Assembly: GCA_963785415.1 (NCBI GenBank)
Contig: CAWAVB010000001.1
Coordinates: 1,736,001 to 1,800,000 of the forward strand
From: Bog-793 sp963785415
Lineage (GTDB): Bacteria > Actinomycetota > Acidimicrobiia > Acidimicrobiales > Bog-793
DNA: 64,000 bases
Direction: 5' to 3'
Part shown: positions 52,126 to 61,292 of the stretch, in pieces
Numbering within the stretch: position 1 is the first letter of the stretch
How the letters are laid out: each line of letters begins with the position of its first letter
The notes under the pieces: generated by a model
What the model was told of the DNA's origin: nothing
The model's input: the letters and a program-made list of their open reading frames with translations, nothing else
The model's database searches: none
Translations under genes and position numbers: made by a program

Positions 52126-53048
52126 CCGGCTCGGTGGGAAGGTCGCACGAGCTCGAGGCGATCGAGCTCCTTGCCTCCCTGATCGGCCCAGGCCCCGAGG
52201 GGGAGGTCTGGATCGGCGACGACGCCGCGGTGCTCGGGCCCGCGTCCGCGCCGGTGCTCTTCGCGACCGACCTCGCCGCGGAGGGCGTGCATTTCGACCG
52301 GCGGCACGGGACGCTCGCCGATCTGGGGTGGCGGGTCCTCGTCCAGAACCTGAGCGACATCGCGGCGATGGGCGGTCGACCGAGGGCCGCCGTCATCGCC
52401 GTCGCGGGAGCCGGGTTCGACGAGCTCGGTCTCATCTACGAAGGGCTCCTCGAGGCGTCGCGACGCTTCGGATGCCCGATCGTCGGGGGAGACCTCTCCG
52501 ACGCGAGGGCCCTCAACATCTCCGTGGCGATCCTCGGCGACACGGCCGGCGCCGCGCCCGTGCTGAGAAGCGGGGCCGGGCCGGGTGAGACGGTCTTCGT
52601 CACCGGTCCGCTCGGCGCCGCGTCGGCGGGGCTACGCGAGCTGCGCGCCGATCCGAGCGCCCAGTCGGCGTGCACCGCGGCGTTTCTCCGGCCGGTTCCC
52701 CGGCTCGGCGAGGGGGTGGCGGCCGCCCTGGGCGGGGCGCGGGCGATGATCGACGTCTCCGACGGCTTCGGGATCGACCTGCGCCGTCTCGCCGAGGCCT
52801 CCGGCGTCGGCGTGGCGCTCGACGAGCTGCCGGTCGCTCCCGGTGCGACGGCCGACGAGGCGCTCGGCGGCGGAGAGGACTACGAACTCGTCTTCACGAC
52901 CCCCGACCCCCGCGCAATCGAGGCGCGCTTCGCCGAATCCGGCCTGCGGGCGCCGGTCCCGGTCGGCACGACGACGGCCGACGGGGCGGAGTTCTGTCTG
53001 CGGGGGGTGCCGTTGGCCTCGACCGGCTACGAGCACCGGCTGGGTTGA
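52122..53048 (+). CDS. thiL: Thiamine-monophosphate kinase
   Basis: 308 residues, AIRS/PurM-like fold. It phosphorylates thiamine monophosphate to thiamine diphosphate. WIGDDAAVLG and FATDLAAEGVHFD metal/substrate motifs, NLSDIAAMGGRPRAA, VGGDLSDA, IDVSDGFGIDLRRL and a C-terminal GGGEDYELVF. GTG start. It opens the conserved block running to smc, as in mycobacteria where thiL precedes rpmB. Confidence 0.95.
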   Translation: MTGSVGRSHELEAIELLASLIGPGPEGEVWIGDDAAVLGPASAPVLFATDLAAEGVHFDRRHGTLADLGWRVLVQNLSDIAAMGGRPRAAVIAVAGAGFDELGLIYEGLLEASRRFGCPIVGGDLSDARALNISVAILGDTAGAAPVLRSGAGPGETVFVTGPLGAASAGLRELRADPSAQSACTAAFLRPVPRLGEGVAAALGGARAMIDVSDGFGIDLRRLAEASGVGVALDELPVAPGATADEALGGGEDYELVFTTPDPRAIEARFAESGLRAPVPVGTTTADGAEFCLRGVPLASTGYEHRLG

Positions 53049-53093
53049 TCGCGACCGGCAACGTCGCGGCGGCGCGGCGCGGCCGCGGTGGAG

Positions 53094-53312
53094 CTACCCG
53101 GCGAGCGTCGGCCGGCGGCGACGGGTCGCCTTGACGACGCGCCCGGCGCGGATGCACGAGGTGCAGACGTTGAGCCGCCGTGGCGTGCCGTCGACGAGGA
53201 CGCGCACCCGCTGGATGTTCGGGTTCCACCGGCGCTTCGTCCGGCGGTGCGAGTGGGAGACGTTCATCCCGAAGCTCGGCGACTTCCCACAGACCTCACA
53301 TACCGCAGCCAC
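53094..53312 (-). CDS. rpmB: 50S ribosomal protein L28
   Basis: 72 residues. It starts MAAVCEVCGKSPSFGMNVSHS and holds two Cys pairs, CEVC and CTSC, of the zinc-binding C+ form. RRWNPNIQRVR and RLNVCTSCIRAGRV are L28 signatures. The GTG start is preceded by AAGGTGGG. It is divergent from the yloV-like gene. Confidence 0.96.
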   Translation of the reverse strand: MAAVCEVCGKSPSFGMNVSHSHRRTKRRWNPNIQRVRVLVDGTPRRLNVCTSCIRAGRVVKATRRRRPTLAG

Positions 53313-53462
53313 GACGACGACCCACCTTGCACTCGGTTTCGGGCTCGGTTCCGGGTGCGAGACCGCGCCAAACAGCGTGAACAAGCCCGGGGACCAGCGG
53401 GTGAGGTTACCATCCTCGCCCATGAGGTCGCACGCGGGCTCCTCCGCGCGCGTCGGCGGTCG

Positions 53463-55205
53463 ATGAGCCGACGCACCACGCCAGCAGGCCGCGCCGACGC
53501 CGAAAGGGCGGTCCCCGCGGTGGCGCACACGCTCGGGGCGTCCGAGCTCGTCGCCACGATGCTCGTCTTCCGGGACGCGCTAAAAGCCCATCAGGCGACG
53601 CTCAACCGGCTCAACGTCTACCCCGTCCCTGACGGCGACACGGGGACCAACATGCTGCTCACGATGGACGCCGTCTGTCGCGAGCTCGCCGAGCGCCCGA
53701 CGGGCGACGGGGCGCTGGGCGGCGGGGGCGACATGGCCGGGGTGTGCGCCGCGATCGCCCACGGCTCGCTGATGGGGGCGCGGGGCAACTCCGGCGTCAT
53801 TCTGTGCCAGGTGCTGCGCGGGATCGCGACGACGTGCGAACCGCTTTCCTCAGCCGGCGGGGGCGATCTCGCCGCGGCGTTCGACTCGGGGAGCCGCGCG
53901 GCGCGCGATGCCGTCCTGCGCCCGGCCGAGGGGACCATCCTCACCGTGGCCGCCGCCGCGGCCCAGGCCGCCCGGGCGGCCGTCGATGCCGCCGCGGCGC
54001 TCGTCGGGGTGCTCGACGCGGCGCGCACGGCCGCCGTCGAGGCGTCGTTCGCGACACCGACCCTGCTCGCCGTCCTCGCCGAGGCGGGCGTCGTCGACGC
54101 CGGCGGCGCCGGGCTCGTCCTTTTCTACGACGCTCTTCTGAACGTGGCGGACTCCCGCCCGATGCCCGCCGAGCTCGAGCTCCCCGAGGACGTCGCCCGG
54201 CTCGTCGCCGGGGCGTCGGCCCCGCCCGCCGCCGCGGCGGGCCGCGCCGACGCGCTGTCGCTGCGCTACGAGGTGATGTACTTCCTCGCGGCCCCGGACG
54301 AGCTCATCCCGCCTTTCAAGGAGGTCTGGGCCGGCATTGGCGATTCGATCGTCATCGTCGGGGGCGACGGGGAGTGGAACTGCCACATCCACACCGACGA
54401 CGTCGGTGCGGCGATCGAGGCGGCCCTCGACGCCGGGCGTCCGCGCGAGATCCGCGTCACGGACCTCGCCGAGCAGGTCGAGGAGGAGCGCTGGGTGCGC
54501 GAGGCCGCCAGCCGCCCGGTCGCGCCACCTCCCCACAGCGACAACGTCCCGGTGACCGCGGTCGTCGCCGTCGGGACCGGCGATGGGATCCACCGCATCT
54601 TCTACTCGCTCGGCGCGAGCTCGCTCGTCGCCGGCGGCCAGTCGATGAACCCCTCGACCCGTGACATCCTCGACGTCGTCGAGGCGACGCCGTCCGAGGA
54701 GGTCGTCGTCCTGCCGAACAACTCGAACATCTTCCCCGTCGCCCGGCAGGCGGCGGAGATCGCCTCGAAGAAGGTCTTCGTCGTGCCGACACCCGGAGTC
54801 CAGGAGGGATTCGCCGCCCTGCTCGAGTACGACCCGTCGTCGTCGGGCGCGGACAACGCGCGCCTGATGGAGGAGGCGGCCCGCCGGATCGTCGCCGGCG
54901 AGGTCACCCGTGCCGTGCGACGGACGACCTGCGCGGCGGGCGACGTCGCCGTCGGCGACTACATCGGGCTGTCGCGCGCCGGGATCGAGTCCGTCGGCAA
55001 GGGCCTTGCCGACGCGACGATCGGGCTGCTCGCCGCACTGCTCGTCCCGGGCCACGAGATCGTCACCCTCGTCCAGGGCGAGGGGTCGACGACCGCCGAG
55101 ACGCGGGCCGTGACCGAATGGCTCTCCGCCGTGCACCCGGAGATCACCGTCGAGCTCCACCACGGCGGACAACCCCTCTACCCGTACCTCGTATCGATCG
55201 AGTGA
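53463..55205 (+). CDS. DAK-domain phosphotransferase (YloV/FakA-like)
   Basis: 580 residues. N-terminal DhaL-type domain with LNVYPVPDGDTGTNMLLTM (the metal-binding DGDTGTN), GARGNSGVILCQVLRGI and EGTILTVAAAA; a middle linker; and a C-terminal domain with NCHIHTDDVG, LPNNSNIFPVARQAA and VPTPGVQEGFAALLEYD. FakA relatives phosphorylate fatty acids bound to DegV/FakB proteins. In many bacteria it sits in rpmB-yloU-yloV-recG; here yloU is missing. Overlaps recG (GTGA). The ATG was chosen because it precedes the first helix; a GTG at 53520 is also possible. Confidence 0.88.
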   Translation: MSRRTTPAGRADAERAVPAVAHTLGASELVATMLVFRDALKAHQATLNRLNVYPVPDGDTGTNMLLTMDAVCRELAERPTGDGALGGGGDMAGVCAAIAHGSLMGARGNSGVILCQVLRGIATTCEPLSSAGGGDLAAAFDSGSRAARDAVLRPAEGTILTVAAAAAQAARAAVDAAAALVGVLDAARTAAVEASFATPTLLAVLAEAGVVDAGGAGLVLFYDALLNVADSRPMPAELELPEDVARLVAGASAPPAAAAGRADALSLRYEVMYFLAAPDELIPPFKEVWAGIGDSIVIVGGDGEWNCHIHTDDVGAAIEAALDAGRPREIRVTDLAEQVEEERWVREAASRPVAPPPHSDNVPVTAVVAVGTGDGIHRIFYSLGASSLVAGGQSMNPSTRDILDVVEATPSEEVVVLPNNSNIFPVARQAAEIASKKVFVVPTPGVQEGFAALLEYDPSSSGADNARLMEEAARRIVAGEVTRAVRRTTCAAGDVAVGDYIGLSRAGIESVGKGLADATIGLLAALLVPGHEIVTLVQGEGSTTAETRAVTEWLSAVHPEITVELHHGGQPLYPYLVSIE

Positions 55206-57469
55206 GCCCGACGCCGTCCGGCCGCAAGCTCGGACAGCTCGAGAGGCTCCCCGTCTCCGAGCTGCGGGGGGTCGGGAACCGCAAGCGGGCGGCGCTCGAG
55301 TCGATGGGGATCTCCACGGTCCTCGACCTGCTCACCCACTACCCACGGCGCTACGCCGACCGGACGAACGCCGTCTCGGTCGCCGAGCTCGTGCCCGGCG
55401 ACGTCGGGGTCGTCTCGGCGACGGTGCGGCAGGTGTCGCTCCGGCGCCTGCGGGGCCGGCGCAGCATCGTCGAGGCCCAAGTCGACGACGGCACCGGCGA
55501 GCTGCGGGTGACGTTTTTCAACCAGCCCTGGCGCACGAAGCAGCTGACCGAGGGCCGTGAGGTGGCGCTGTTCGGCAGGGTCGACCGCTACCGGTCGGCC
55601 CTCCAGATGGCGAACCCGGTCGTCGAGGTCATCGGGTCGGCCGAGGCCCGCCAGACCCGCCGGATCGTGCCGATCTACCCCCAGTCCGGGCGGGCGGGGA
55701 TCTCCTCGATCGAGCTCGCCCGGTACGTGACGGAGGCGCTCGAGCGGGCGGGCGAGTTCGCCGACCCGCTCGACGAGCCCCGGCGGGCCGCGGCCGGGCT
55801 GATGAGCCGCTCCGCGGCGTTCCGTGCCGTCCACGAGCCCGAGTCGATGGAAGAGACCGTTCTCGCCAGGCGCCGGCTCGCTTTCGACGAGCTGTTCCGG
55901 ATCCAGGTCGCCCTCGTCATGCGCAAGCGCGCCGCGGCCGCGAACGCCCGCGGCATCGCCCACGACGTCGAGGCGACCCGGGGCGGGGTCCGCCTCGTCG
56001 AGGGCTTCCTCTCCGCGCTCCCGTTCGAGCTCACGACGGCGCAGGCCCGCGTGATCGGCGAGATCCGGGACGACCTCGCCTCGTCGGAGCCGATGCACCG
56101 GCTGTTGCAGGGCGACGTCGGGGCGGGCAAGACGGTCGTCGCCCTGGCGGCGTTGCTCTACGCGGTCCAGGGCGGCTTCCAGGGCGCCTTCATGGTCCCG
56201 ACCGAGGTCCTCGCCGAGCAGCACCACCTCGCCGCCCGGACGCTGCTCGCCGGGCTCGACGTTCCCGACGGCCGGCGCCTCGGCGGGACCCGTCCGGTGG
56301 CGGTCGAACTGCTCACGAGCCGGACGCCCGCCGCGGCGCGCGCCCGGCTCATCGACGAGCTCGCCGCCGGATCGGTCGACATCCTGATCGGGACGCACGC
56401 CCTCATCACCGAGGCGGTCGAGTTCTCGTCGTTGGGGGTGGTCGTCATCGACGAGCAGCACCGCTTCGGCGTCGACCAGCGCGCCGCGTTGCGCGAGAAG
56501 GGTTCGGCCGCGGGTGCCCTCGGCCACGACCCGGACCTTCTCGTCATGACGGCGACGCCGATCCCGCGCACCGCGGCGATGACGGTCTACGGCGATCTCG
56601 ACTACAGCGTGTTGGACGAGCTCCCGCCGGGGCGCTCGCCGGTCACGACCCGCTGGGCCGCCGACGACGCGGCCGAGGCCGAGGCGTGGGGGCGGGTGCG
56701 CGCCGAGGTGGCCACCGGCCACCAGGCCTTCGTCGTCTGCCCGCTCATCGCCGCCGACGCGGTCGACGACGACGGGCTCTCGCTTGCCGCCGCCGACGGT
56801 GCCGACGCCGAGTACGACGACGGGCGGCTTTTCGACACCGAGAGCCTCGAGGCCGAGCGTCGCCCGCCGCGGGCCGCGGTCGACGAGTACGCGCGCCTTG
56901 CCGCGGGCGAGCTGCGGGGGTTGCGCGTCGGGCTTTTGCACGGCCAGCTCCGGCCGAAGGACAAAGAGGACGTGATGGTGGCGTTCCGCGCCGGCCGGCT
57001 CGACGTACTCGTCGCGACGACCGTCGTCGAGGTCGGCGTCGACGTGCCGGGGGCGACGGTGATGGTCGTCGAGGACGCCGACCGTTTTGGCATCGCCCAG
57101 CTCCACCAGCTTCGCGGGCGGGTCGGCCGGGGGGGCGACCCCGGCTGGTGCTACCTCGTCGCCCGGGACGCGACACCCGAGGCCGGGCGGCGACTCGGGG
57201 CCCTCGTCGAGTCGAACGACGGGTTCTATCTCGCCGGGATCGACCTCGAGCTGCGCGGCGAAGGCACCGTGCTCGGCGCCCGCCAGAAGGGCCGCAGCGA
57301 CCTGAAGCTCGCCTCGTTGGCGGGCGACCGGGACCTCGTCGAGCTCGCCAGGGAGACGGCGACGTCCGTCGTCGCCGCCGACCCGGCGCTCGAGGGGAAC
57401 CCGCTCCTCGCCGACGAGCTGCGGATCTTTGTCGGCGACGATGAAGCGGAGTACCTGCTGCGCAGCTGA
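55202..57469 (+). CDS. recG: ATP-dependent DNA helicase RecG
   Basis: 755 residues; remodels stalled replication forks and branches Holliday-type junctions. N-terminal wedge/OB domain with ELRVTFFNQPW, Walker A GDVGAGKTVV near residue 303, DEQHRFGVDQ near 417, MTATPIPRT, and motif VI LHQLRGRVGRG. GTG start overlaps the previous stop (GTGA). A 40-residue acidic insertion (about 520-560) sits before the second helicase half. Confidence 0.95.
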   Translation: MSPTPSGRKLGQLERLPVSELRGVGNRKRAALESMGISTVLDLLTHYPRRYADRTNAVSVAELVPGDVGVVSATVRQVSLRRLRGRRSIVEAQVDDGTGELRVTFFNQPWRTKQLTEGREVALFGRVDRYRSALQMANPVVEVIGSAEARQTRRIVPIYPQSGRAGISSIELARYVTEALERAGEFADPLDEPRRAAAGLMSRSAAFRAVHEPESMEETVLARRRLAFDELFRIQVALVMRKRAAAANARGIAHDVEATRGGVRLVEGFLSALPFELTTAQARVIGEIRDDLASSEPMHRLLQGDVGAGKTVVALAALLYAVQGGFQGAFMVPTEVLAEQHHLAARTLLAGLDVPDGRRLGGTRPVAVELLTSRTPAAARARLIDELAAGSVDILIGTHALITEAVEFSSLGVVVIDEQHRFGVDQRAALREKGSAAGALGHDPDLLVMTATPIPRTAAMTVYGDLDYSVLDELPPGRSPVTTRWAADDAAEAEAWGRVRAEVATGHQAFVVCPLIAADAVDDDGLSLAAADGADAEYDDGRLFDTESLEAERRPPRAAVDEYARLAAGELRGLRVGLLHGQLRPKDKEDVMVAFRAGRLDVLVATTVVEVGVDVPGATVMVVEDADRFGIAQLHQLRGRVGRGGDPGWCYLVARDATPEAGRRLGALVESNDGFYLAGIDLELRGEGTVLGARQKGRSDLKLASLAGDRDLVELARETATSVVAADPALEGNPLLADELRIFVGDDEAEYLLRS

Positions 57470-57514
57470 CTAGTCGGCGGGGCGGCGCGCCCGTGACGGC
57501 GTTACGGTGCAGCG

Positions 57515-58075
57515 ATGCGCGTGATCGGCGGGACCGCCCGGGGCCGGAAGCTGCGCGCCCCCCGGAGCGCTGCCGTCCGTCCGACGGCGGACCGGGTCCG
57601 GGAGGCGATCTTCGACGTGGTCACCCACCTTTCGCTCGTCGAGGGCGCCACCGTCGCCGACGTCTTCGCCGGGTCGGGGGCGCTCGGTATCGAGGCGCTG
57701 TCGCGGGGCGCGGCCGCGGCGACGTTCGTCGAGACCGACCGCGACGCCGTCGCCGCGATCAACTGGAACCTCGAGATGACGGGGCTGTCGTCGGCGGCGA
57801 CGCGGATCGTGCGCGCCGACGCCGTGGCGTGGTGTGCGACCGCCGCGGAGACCTACGACCTCGCGTTCGTCGACCCGCCCTACGCCTTCGACGGCTGGCG
57901 CGCACTCCTCGAGCGGCTCCCGGCCCGCGCGGCCGTGCTGGAGTCCGCGCACGAGATCGAGCTTGCCGGCAGATTCGTCCTTCACCGGGTCTACCGCTAC
58001 GGCGGTACGCTCGTCACCGTGGCCGTGACCTCTCCCGCGGTGCCCTCGGCCGCCCGGACGACCGAGCCCCGATGA
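57515..58075 (+). CDS. rsmD: 16S rRNA (guanine966-N2) methyltransferase
   Basis: 186 residues, SAM-dependent RNA methyltransferase. RVIGGTARGRKLRAP at the start, VADVFAGSGALGIEALSRGA motif I, and FVDPPYAFD (DPPY catalytic motif) near residues 119-126. Overlaps coaD by four bases (ATGA), an arrangement conserved widely. Confidence 0.94.
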   Translation: MRVIGGTARGRKLRAPRSAAVRPTADRVREAIFDVVTHLSLVEGATVADVFAGSGALGIEALSRGAAAATFVETDRDAVAAINWNLEMTGLSSAATRIVRADAVAWCATAAETYDLAFVDPPYAFDGWRALLERLPARAAVLESAHEIELAGRFVLHRVYRYGGTLVTVAVTSPAVPSAARTTEPR

Positions 58076-58551
58076 CCAAGGCACTCTTCCCGGGCTCGTT
58101 CGACCCGATCCACAACGGGCATCTCGAGGTCGTCGAGCGCGCGTCACGCCTTTTCGACACGGTCGTCGTGGCGGTGTTGCGCAACCCGCACAAGGACGAG
58201 CCGTTGTTCAGCGCGGCCGAGCGCGAGCAGATGGTCGCCGAATGCGTCAGCCGGTTCGACAACGTCGAGATCGTGTCGATGTCGACGCTCGTCGTCGAGG
58301 TCGTGCGCCAGGTCGGCGCCGACGTCATCGTGAAGGGCCTCCGGGCGGTGACGGACTTCGAGAACGAGCTGCAGATGGCGCAGATGAACCAGCAGCTTTC
58401 CGGGGTCGAGACGCTCATGCTGCCGACGGGTTCCTCCTTCTCGTTCATCTCCTCCCGTCTCGTGCGCGAGGTCGCCCGCTTCGGCGGCGACGTGAGCGCT
58501 TTCGTCCCCGATCCCGTCGCGATGCGCATGAAGGAGCGATTCGGTGGCTGA
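58072..58551 (+). CDS. coaD: Phosphopantetheine adenylyltransferase
   Basis: 159 residues; transfers AMP to 4'-phosphopantetheine to give dephospho-CoA. GSFDPIHNGHLEVVERA has the HxGH nucleotidyltransferase motif at residues 14-17; VKGLRAVTDFENELQMAQMN and SFSFISSRLVREVA follow. Starts with ATG in the rsmD stop overlap. Confidence 0.97.
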   Translation: MTKALFPGSFDPIHNGHLEVVERASRLFDTVVVAVLRNPHKDEPLFSAAEREQMVAECVSRFDNVEIVSMSTLVVEVVRQVGADVIVKGLRAVTDFENELQMAQMNQQLSGVETLMLPTGSSFSFISSRLVREVARFGGDVSAFVPDPVAMRMKERFGG

Positions 58552-59119
58552 CAACGATCTCGACGAACGTGTGGTGGCACAGCCGGGCGCGGACGCGCCC
58601 CTCGATCTCGCCGAGATCCTCGACGAGCTCGCCCGGATCGTCGAGCACGCGAAGTCGATGCCGCTCTCGTCCTCGGCGATCATCGGCCGCGACGAGGTGC
58701 TCGGGCTCATCAACGAGGCGCGCGACGCCCTCCCGGCTGAGTTCCAGCGCGCCCGGCGGGTCCTTCAGGACCGCGAGGAGGTGCGGGCCCGAGCCGCCCG
58801 CGAGGCCGACGAGCTCCTCGACGAGGCGCGGGCCCAGGCGGCGCACATGGTCCAGCGCACCGAGATCGTCCGCCAGGCGCGCAACAACGCCGAGCGGATC
58901 CTCGCCGACGCCGAGGCCGAGAACCGCCGGATCCGCCACGAGGCAGACGACTACGTCGACCGCAAGCTCGCCGCGTTCGAGATCGTGCTCGACCGCACGA
59001 TCCGCACCGTGCGGGCCGGCCGCGACCGCCTGAGCGTGAGCGAGGACGACGTCGCCGCCGACGAGCTCGGCGAGATGGACGCCCCCGAGGACGCGTTCTT
59101 CGATCAAGATCGCCAGTGA
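58544..59119 (+). CDS. SepIVA-like coiled-coil septation protein
   Basis: 191 residues. LSSSAIIGRDEVLGLINEARDALP at the N-terminus is the DivIVA-like segment, then a long Ala/Arg/Glu coiled coil (about 70-165). Mycobacterial SepIVA, an essential septation factor, lies at the same place between coaD-like and DUF177 genes. It overlaps coaD by eight bases; AAGGAGCG precedes the GTG. Acidic C-terminal tail. Confidence 0.78.
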   Translation: MADNDLDERVVAQPGADAPLDLAEILDELARIVEHAKSMPLSSSAIIGRDEVLGLINEARDALPAEFQRARRVLQDREEVRARAAREADELLDEARAQAAHMVQRTEIVRQARNNAERILADAEAENRRIRHEADDYVDRKLAAFEIVLDRTIRTVRAGRDRLSVSEDDVAADELGEMDAPEDAFFDQDRQ

Positions 59120-59135
59120 CCCGGGGGGTCGTCTG

Positions 59136-59687
59136 ATGCGGCCGGGCGACCGTTCGCTGGTCGCGCCGGTCGCCTCGCTGCGACGCGACCCCGGGAGCCG
59201 ATTGCGCGTCGACGCGGTGATCGAGGCGCACGATCTCGCCGTGAGCGGATCGCGCGTGCCCGACGGCTCCCCGGTCGCCGTCGATCTCGTGCTCGAGTCG
59301 GTCCACGACGGCATCCTCGTGACGGGGACGATCGCCGCGTCCTGGGAGGGTGCCTGCCGACGCTGCCTCGAGACGGCGTTCGGGCGGATCAAGGCCCAAC
59401 TCACCGAGCTCTGCGTCGAGGACGCCGACGACGAGACGACCTACCCGCTCGGTGGCGACGAGGTCGACCTGGCGAAGATCGTCCACGACGCGTGTATCCT
59501 CAACCTGCCGCTCGCACCCCTGTGCGGTGAGGGCTGCCGGGGTCTGTGCCCCGAGTGCGGCGTCAACCGCAACGTCGAGACGTGCTCGTGCGACGTCCGT
59601 CGGGGCGGTCGCCCCGCCCCGTCGTCAACCGACGCCGGCGGCGGCGAGACCAACCCCGCCGGCGGTGACCGCCGGCGCGACGAGTAG
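59136..59687 (+). CDS. DUF177 (YceD) family protein
   Basis: 183 residues. YceD-type domain with CRRCLETAFGRIKA, then DLAKIVHDACILNLPLAPLCGEGCRGLCPECGVNRN, a C-terminal Cys-rich module that may bind zinc or RNA. YceD precedes rpmF and plsX in most bacteria and is linked to 23S rRNA accumulation in plants and E. coli. Stop nine bases before rpmF. Confidence 0.9.
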   Translation: MRPGDRSLVAPVASLRRDPGSRLRVDAVIEAHDLAVSGSRVPDGSPVAVDLVLESVHDGILVTGTIAASWEGACRRCLETAFGRIKAQLTELCVEDADDETTYPLGGDEVDLAKIVHDACILNLPLAPLCGEGCRGLCPECGVNRNVETCSCDVRRGGRPAPSSTDAGGGETNPAGGDRRRDE

Positions 59688-59695
59688 GAAGATCG

Positions 59696-59875
59696 ATGGC
59701 CGTCCCGAAGAAAAAGACCTCGAAGTCGAAGAGCCGGAGCCGGCGCGCCGCGAACTGGACGCTCGCCGAGCCGGCGCAGAGTCGCTGCTCCAACTGCCAG
59801 CACGCCAAGCTCCCGCACGTCGTCTGCCCGAACTGCGGCTGGTACAAGGGACGCCAGGCGATCGAGGTCGACTGA
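59696..59875 (+). CDS. rpmF: 50S ribosomal protein L32
   Basis: 59 residues, MAVPKKKTSKSKSRSRRAAN at the start, and two zinc-binding Cys pairs in RCSNCQHAK and VCPNCGWYKG. TAGGAAGATCG precedes the ATG. Its TGA overlaps the proposed CTG start of plsX (CTGA). Confidence 0.97.
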   Translation: MAVPKKKTSKSKSRSRRAANWTLAEPAQSRCSNCQHAKLPHVVCPNCGWYKGRQAIEVD

Positions 59876-60852
59876 TCCTTCCCGTCGCGATTGACGCCCT
59901 CGGGGGCGACAAGGCCCCCGGCGAGATCGTCGCCGGCGCGCGCCGTGCCCAGGAGGAGTTCGGCATCCCCGTGTTGCTCGTCGGCCCCGACGACGGGCGT
60001 CTCGGCGACATCGGCGCCCTCGAGCTCCTCGTGGCGAACGAGTCGATCGCCATGGACGAGGACCCCGCCCGCGCCGTGCGCGCGAAGCGCGATTCGACGC
60101 TCGTGCGCGCCGCCGAGGCCGTCGCCGCCGGGAGGGCCTCGGCGATGGTGAGCGCCGGCAACACCGGCGCGGCGATGGCGTCGGCGCTTTTCCGGATGGG
60201 CCGCCTGACGGGCGTCGCGCGCCCGGCGATCGCCGCGCCGCTGCCGATCCCGTCGGGCGGGAACCCGACGGTGCTGATCGACGCCGGGGCGAACGCCGAC
60301 TGCCGTCCGGAGTGGCTCGTCCAGTTCGCCCAGATGGCGTCGGCCTTCGTCACGGCGCGTTACGGCGTCGCCGACCCCTCGGTCGCGCTGCTCTCGAACG
60401 GCGCGGAGGCCTCGAAGGGAAGCCCGCTCGTCAAAGAGACCCACGCCCTCCTCGCCGCAGGCGCCGGCGTGCGCTTCGTCGGCAACGTCGAAGGACGCGA
60501 CCTGCTCGCCGGCGGCGTCGACGTCGTCGTCGTCGACGGCTTCACCGGCAACGTCGCCCTCAAGTCGCTCGAGGGAGCGCTCAACGCCTTCATGGGGATC
60601 CTCGGCCAGGTGTTCGCCGAGTCGCCGGAGAACAAGGCCGCCGGCGACGTGATCGTGCCGTCGCTGCTCAAGTACGCGAGCTACGTCGACCCGGAGGAAA
60701 CGGGCGGCGCGCTGCTGCTCGGCGTCGAGGGCGTCTGCATCATCAGCCACGGGAGCAGCTCGGCGCGGGCGATCGTCAACGCCGCCCGCGTGGCCGCCGA
60801 CCTCGTGGCCGCCGACCTCGTCGGACAGGTCCGCGCCGCGGTGAGCCGGTAG
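59872..60852 (+). CDS. plsX: Phosphate acyltransferase PlsX, probable CTG start
   Basis: 326 residues; converts acyl-ACP to acyl-phosphate for phospholipid synthesis. The N-terminus ILPVAIDALGGDKAPGEIV is the invariant PlsX start, but the only codon before it is CTG at 59872, overlapping the rpmF stop. The next in-frame GTG is at about 59971 and would remove this core. Also seen: SAGNTGAAMASALF, LIDAGANADCRPEWLVQFA, VDGFTGNVALKSLEG. plsX is followed by acpP, the usual partner. Confidence 0.94.
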   Translation: MILPVAIDALGGDKAPGEIVAGARRAQEEFGIPVLLVGPDDGRLGDIGALELLVANESIAMDEDPARAVRAKRDSTLVRAAEAVAAGRASAMVSAGNTGAAMASALFRMGRLTGVARPAIAAPLPIPSGGNPTVLIDAGANADCRPEWLVQFAQMASAFVTARYGVADPSVALLSNGAEASKGSPLVKETHALLAAGAGVRFVGNVEGRDLLAGGVDVVVVDGFTGNVALKSLEGALNAFMGILGQVFAESPENKAAGDVIVPSLLKYASYVDPEETGGALLLGVEGVCIISHGSSSARAIVNAARVAADLVAADLVGQVRAAVSR

Positions 60853-60942
60853 ATTGACGACGGCCGGGGGGAGTCCGGGAAAGCCGTTCGGGCGCCCGAT
60901 TCCCGACCGGGACGACTGATCGCGTGGACCCGAGGAGGTGGC

Positions 60943-61233
60943 GTGCCGGCTGAGGCATCGAAGGGACGAATGAACCGGGAGCAGGTTCTCGAACTCGTTC
61001 GACTCCAGCTCGCCGACATCTTGGAGATCTCACCGGACGGCATCGCCGAGTCGTCGTCGTTCAGCGAGGACCTCAACGCGGACTCGCTCGCCCTCATCGA
61101 GCTCGTCGAGTCGCTCGAGGAAGAGCTGCGCAACCAGGTCGCCGACTTCCGGATCGACGACGAGGATCTCGAGGACCTTCGCACCGTGCGTGACGCGGTC
61201 GACTACGTCACCGCGAAGCTCGAGGCAGCCTGA
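60943..61233 (+). CDS. acpP: Acyl carrier protein
   Basis: 96 residues, slightly long N-terminus. The 4'-phosphopantetheine Ser lies in FSEDLNADSLALIELVESLEEE at about residue 47; acidic four-helix bundle. The GTG start is preceded by GAGGAGG; an ATG 27 bases on (60970) would give the usual length. Neighbour of plsX and rnc. Confidence 0.93.
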   Translation: MPAEASKGRMNREQVLELVRLQLADILEISPDGIAESSSFSEDLNADSLALIELVESLEEELRNQVADFRIDDEDLEDLRTVRDAVDYVTAKLEAA

Positions 61234-61292
61234 CGGAACCCACGACGCCCGGCCCGCCGGTCGGGGGGCAGCCCGCGAAGGATGGATCCGGC

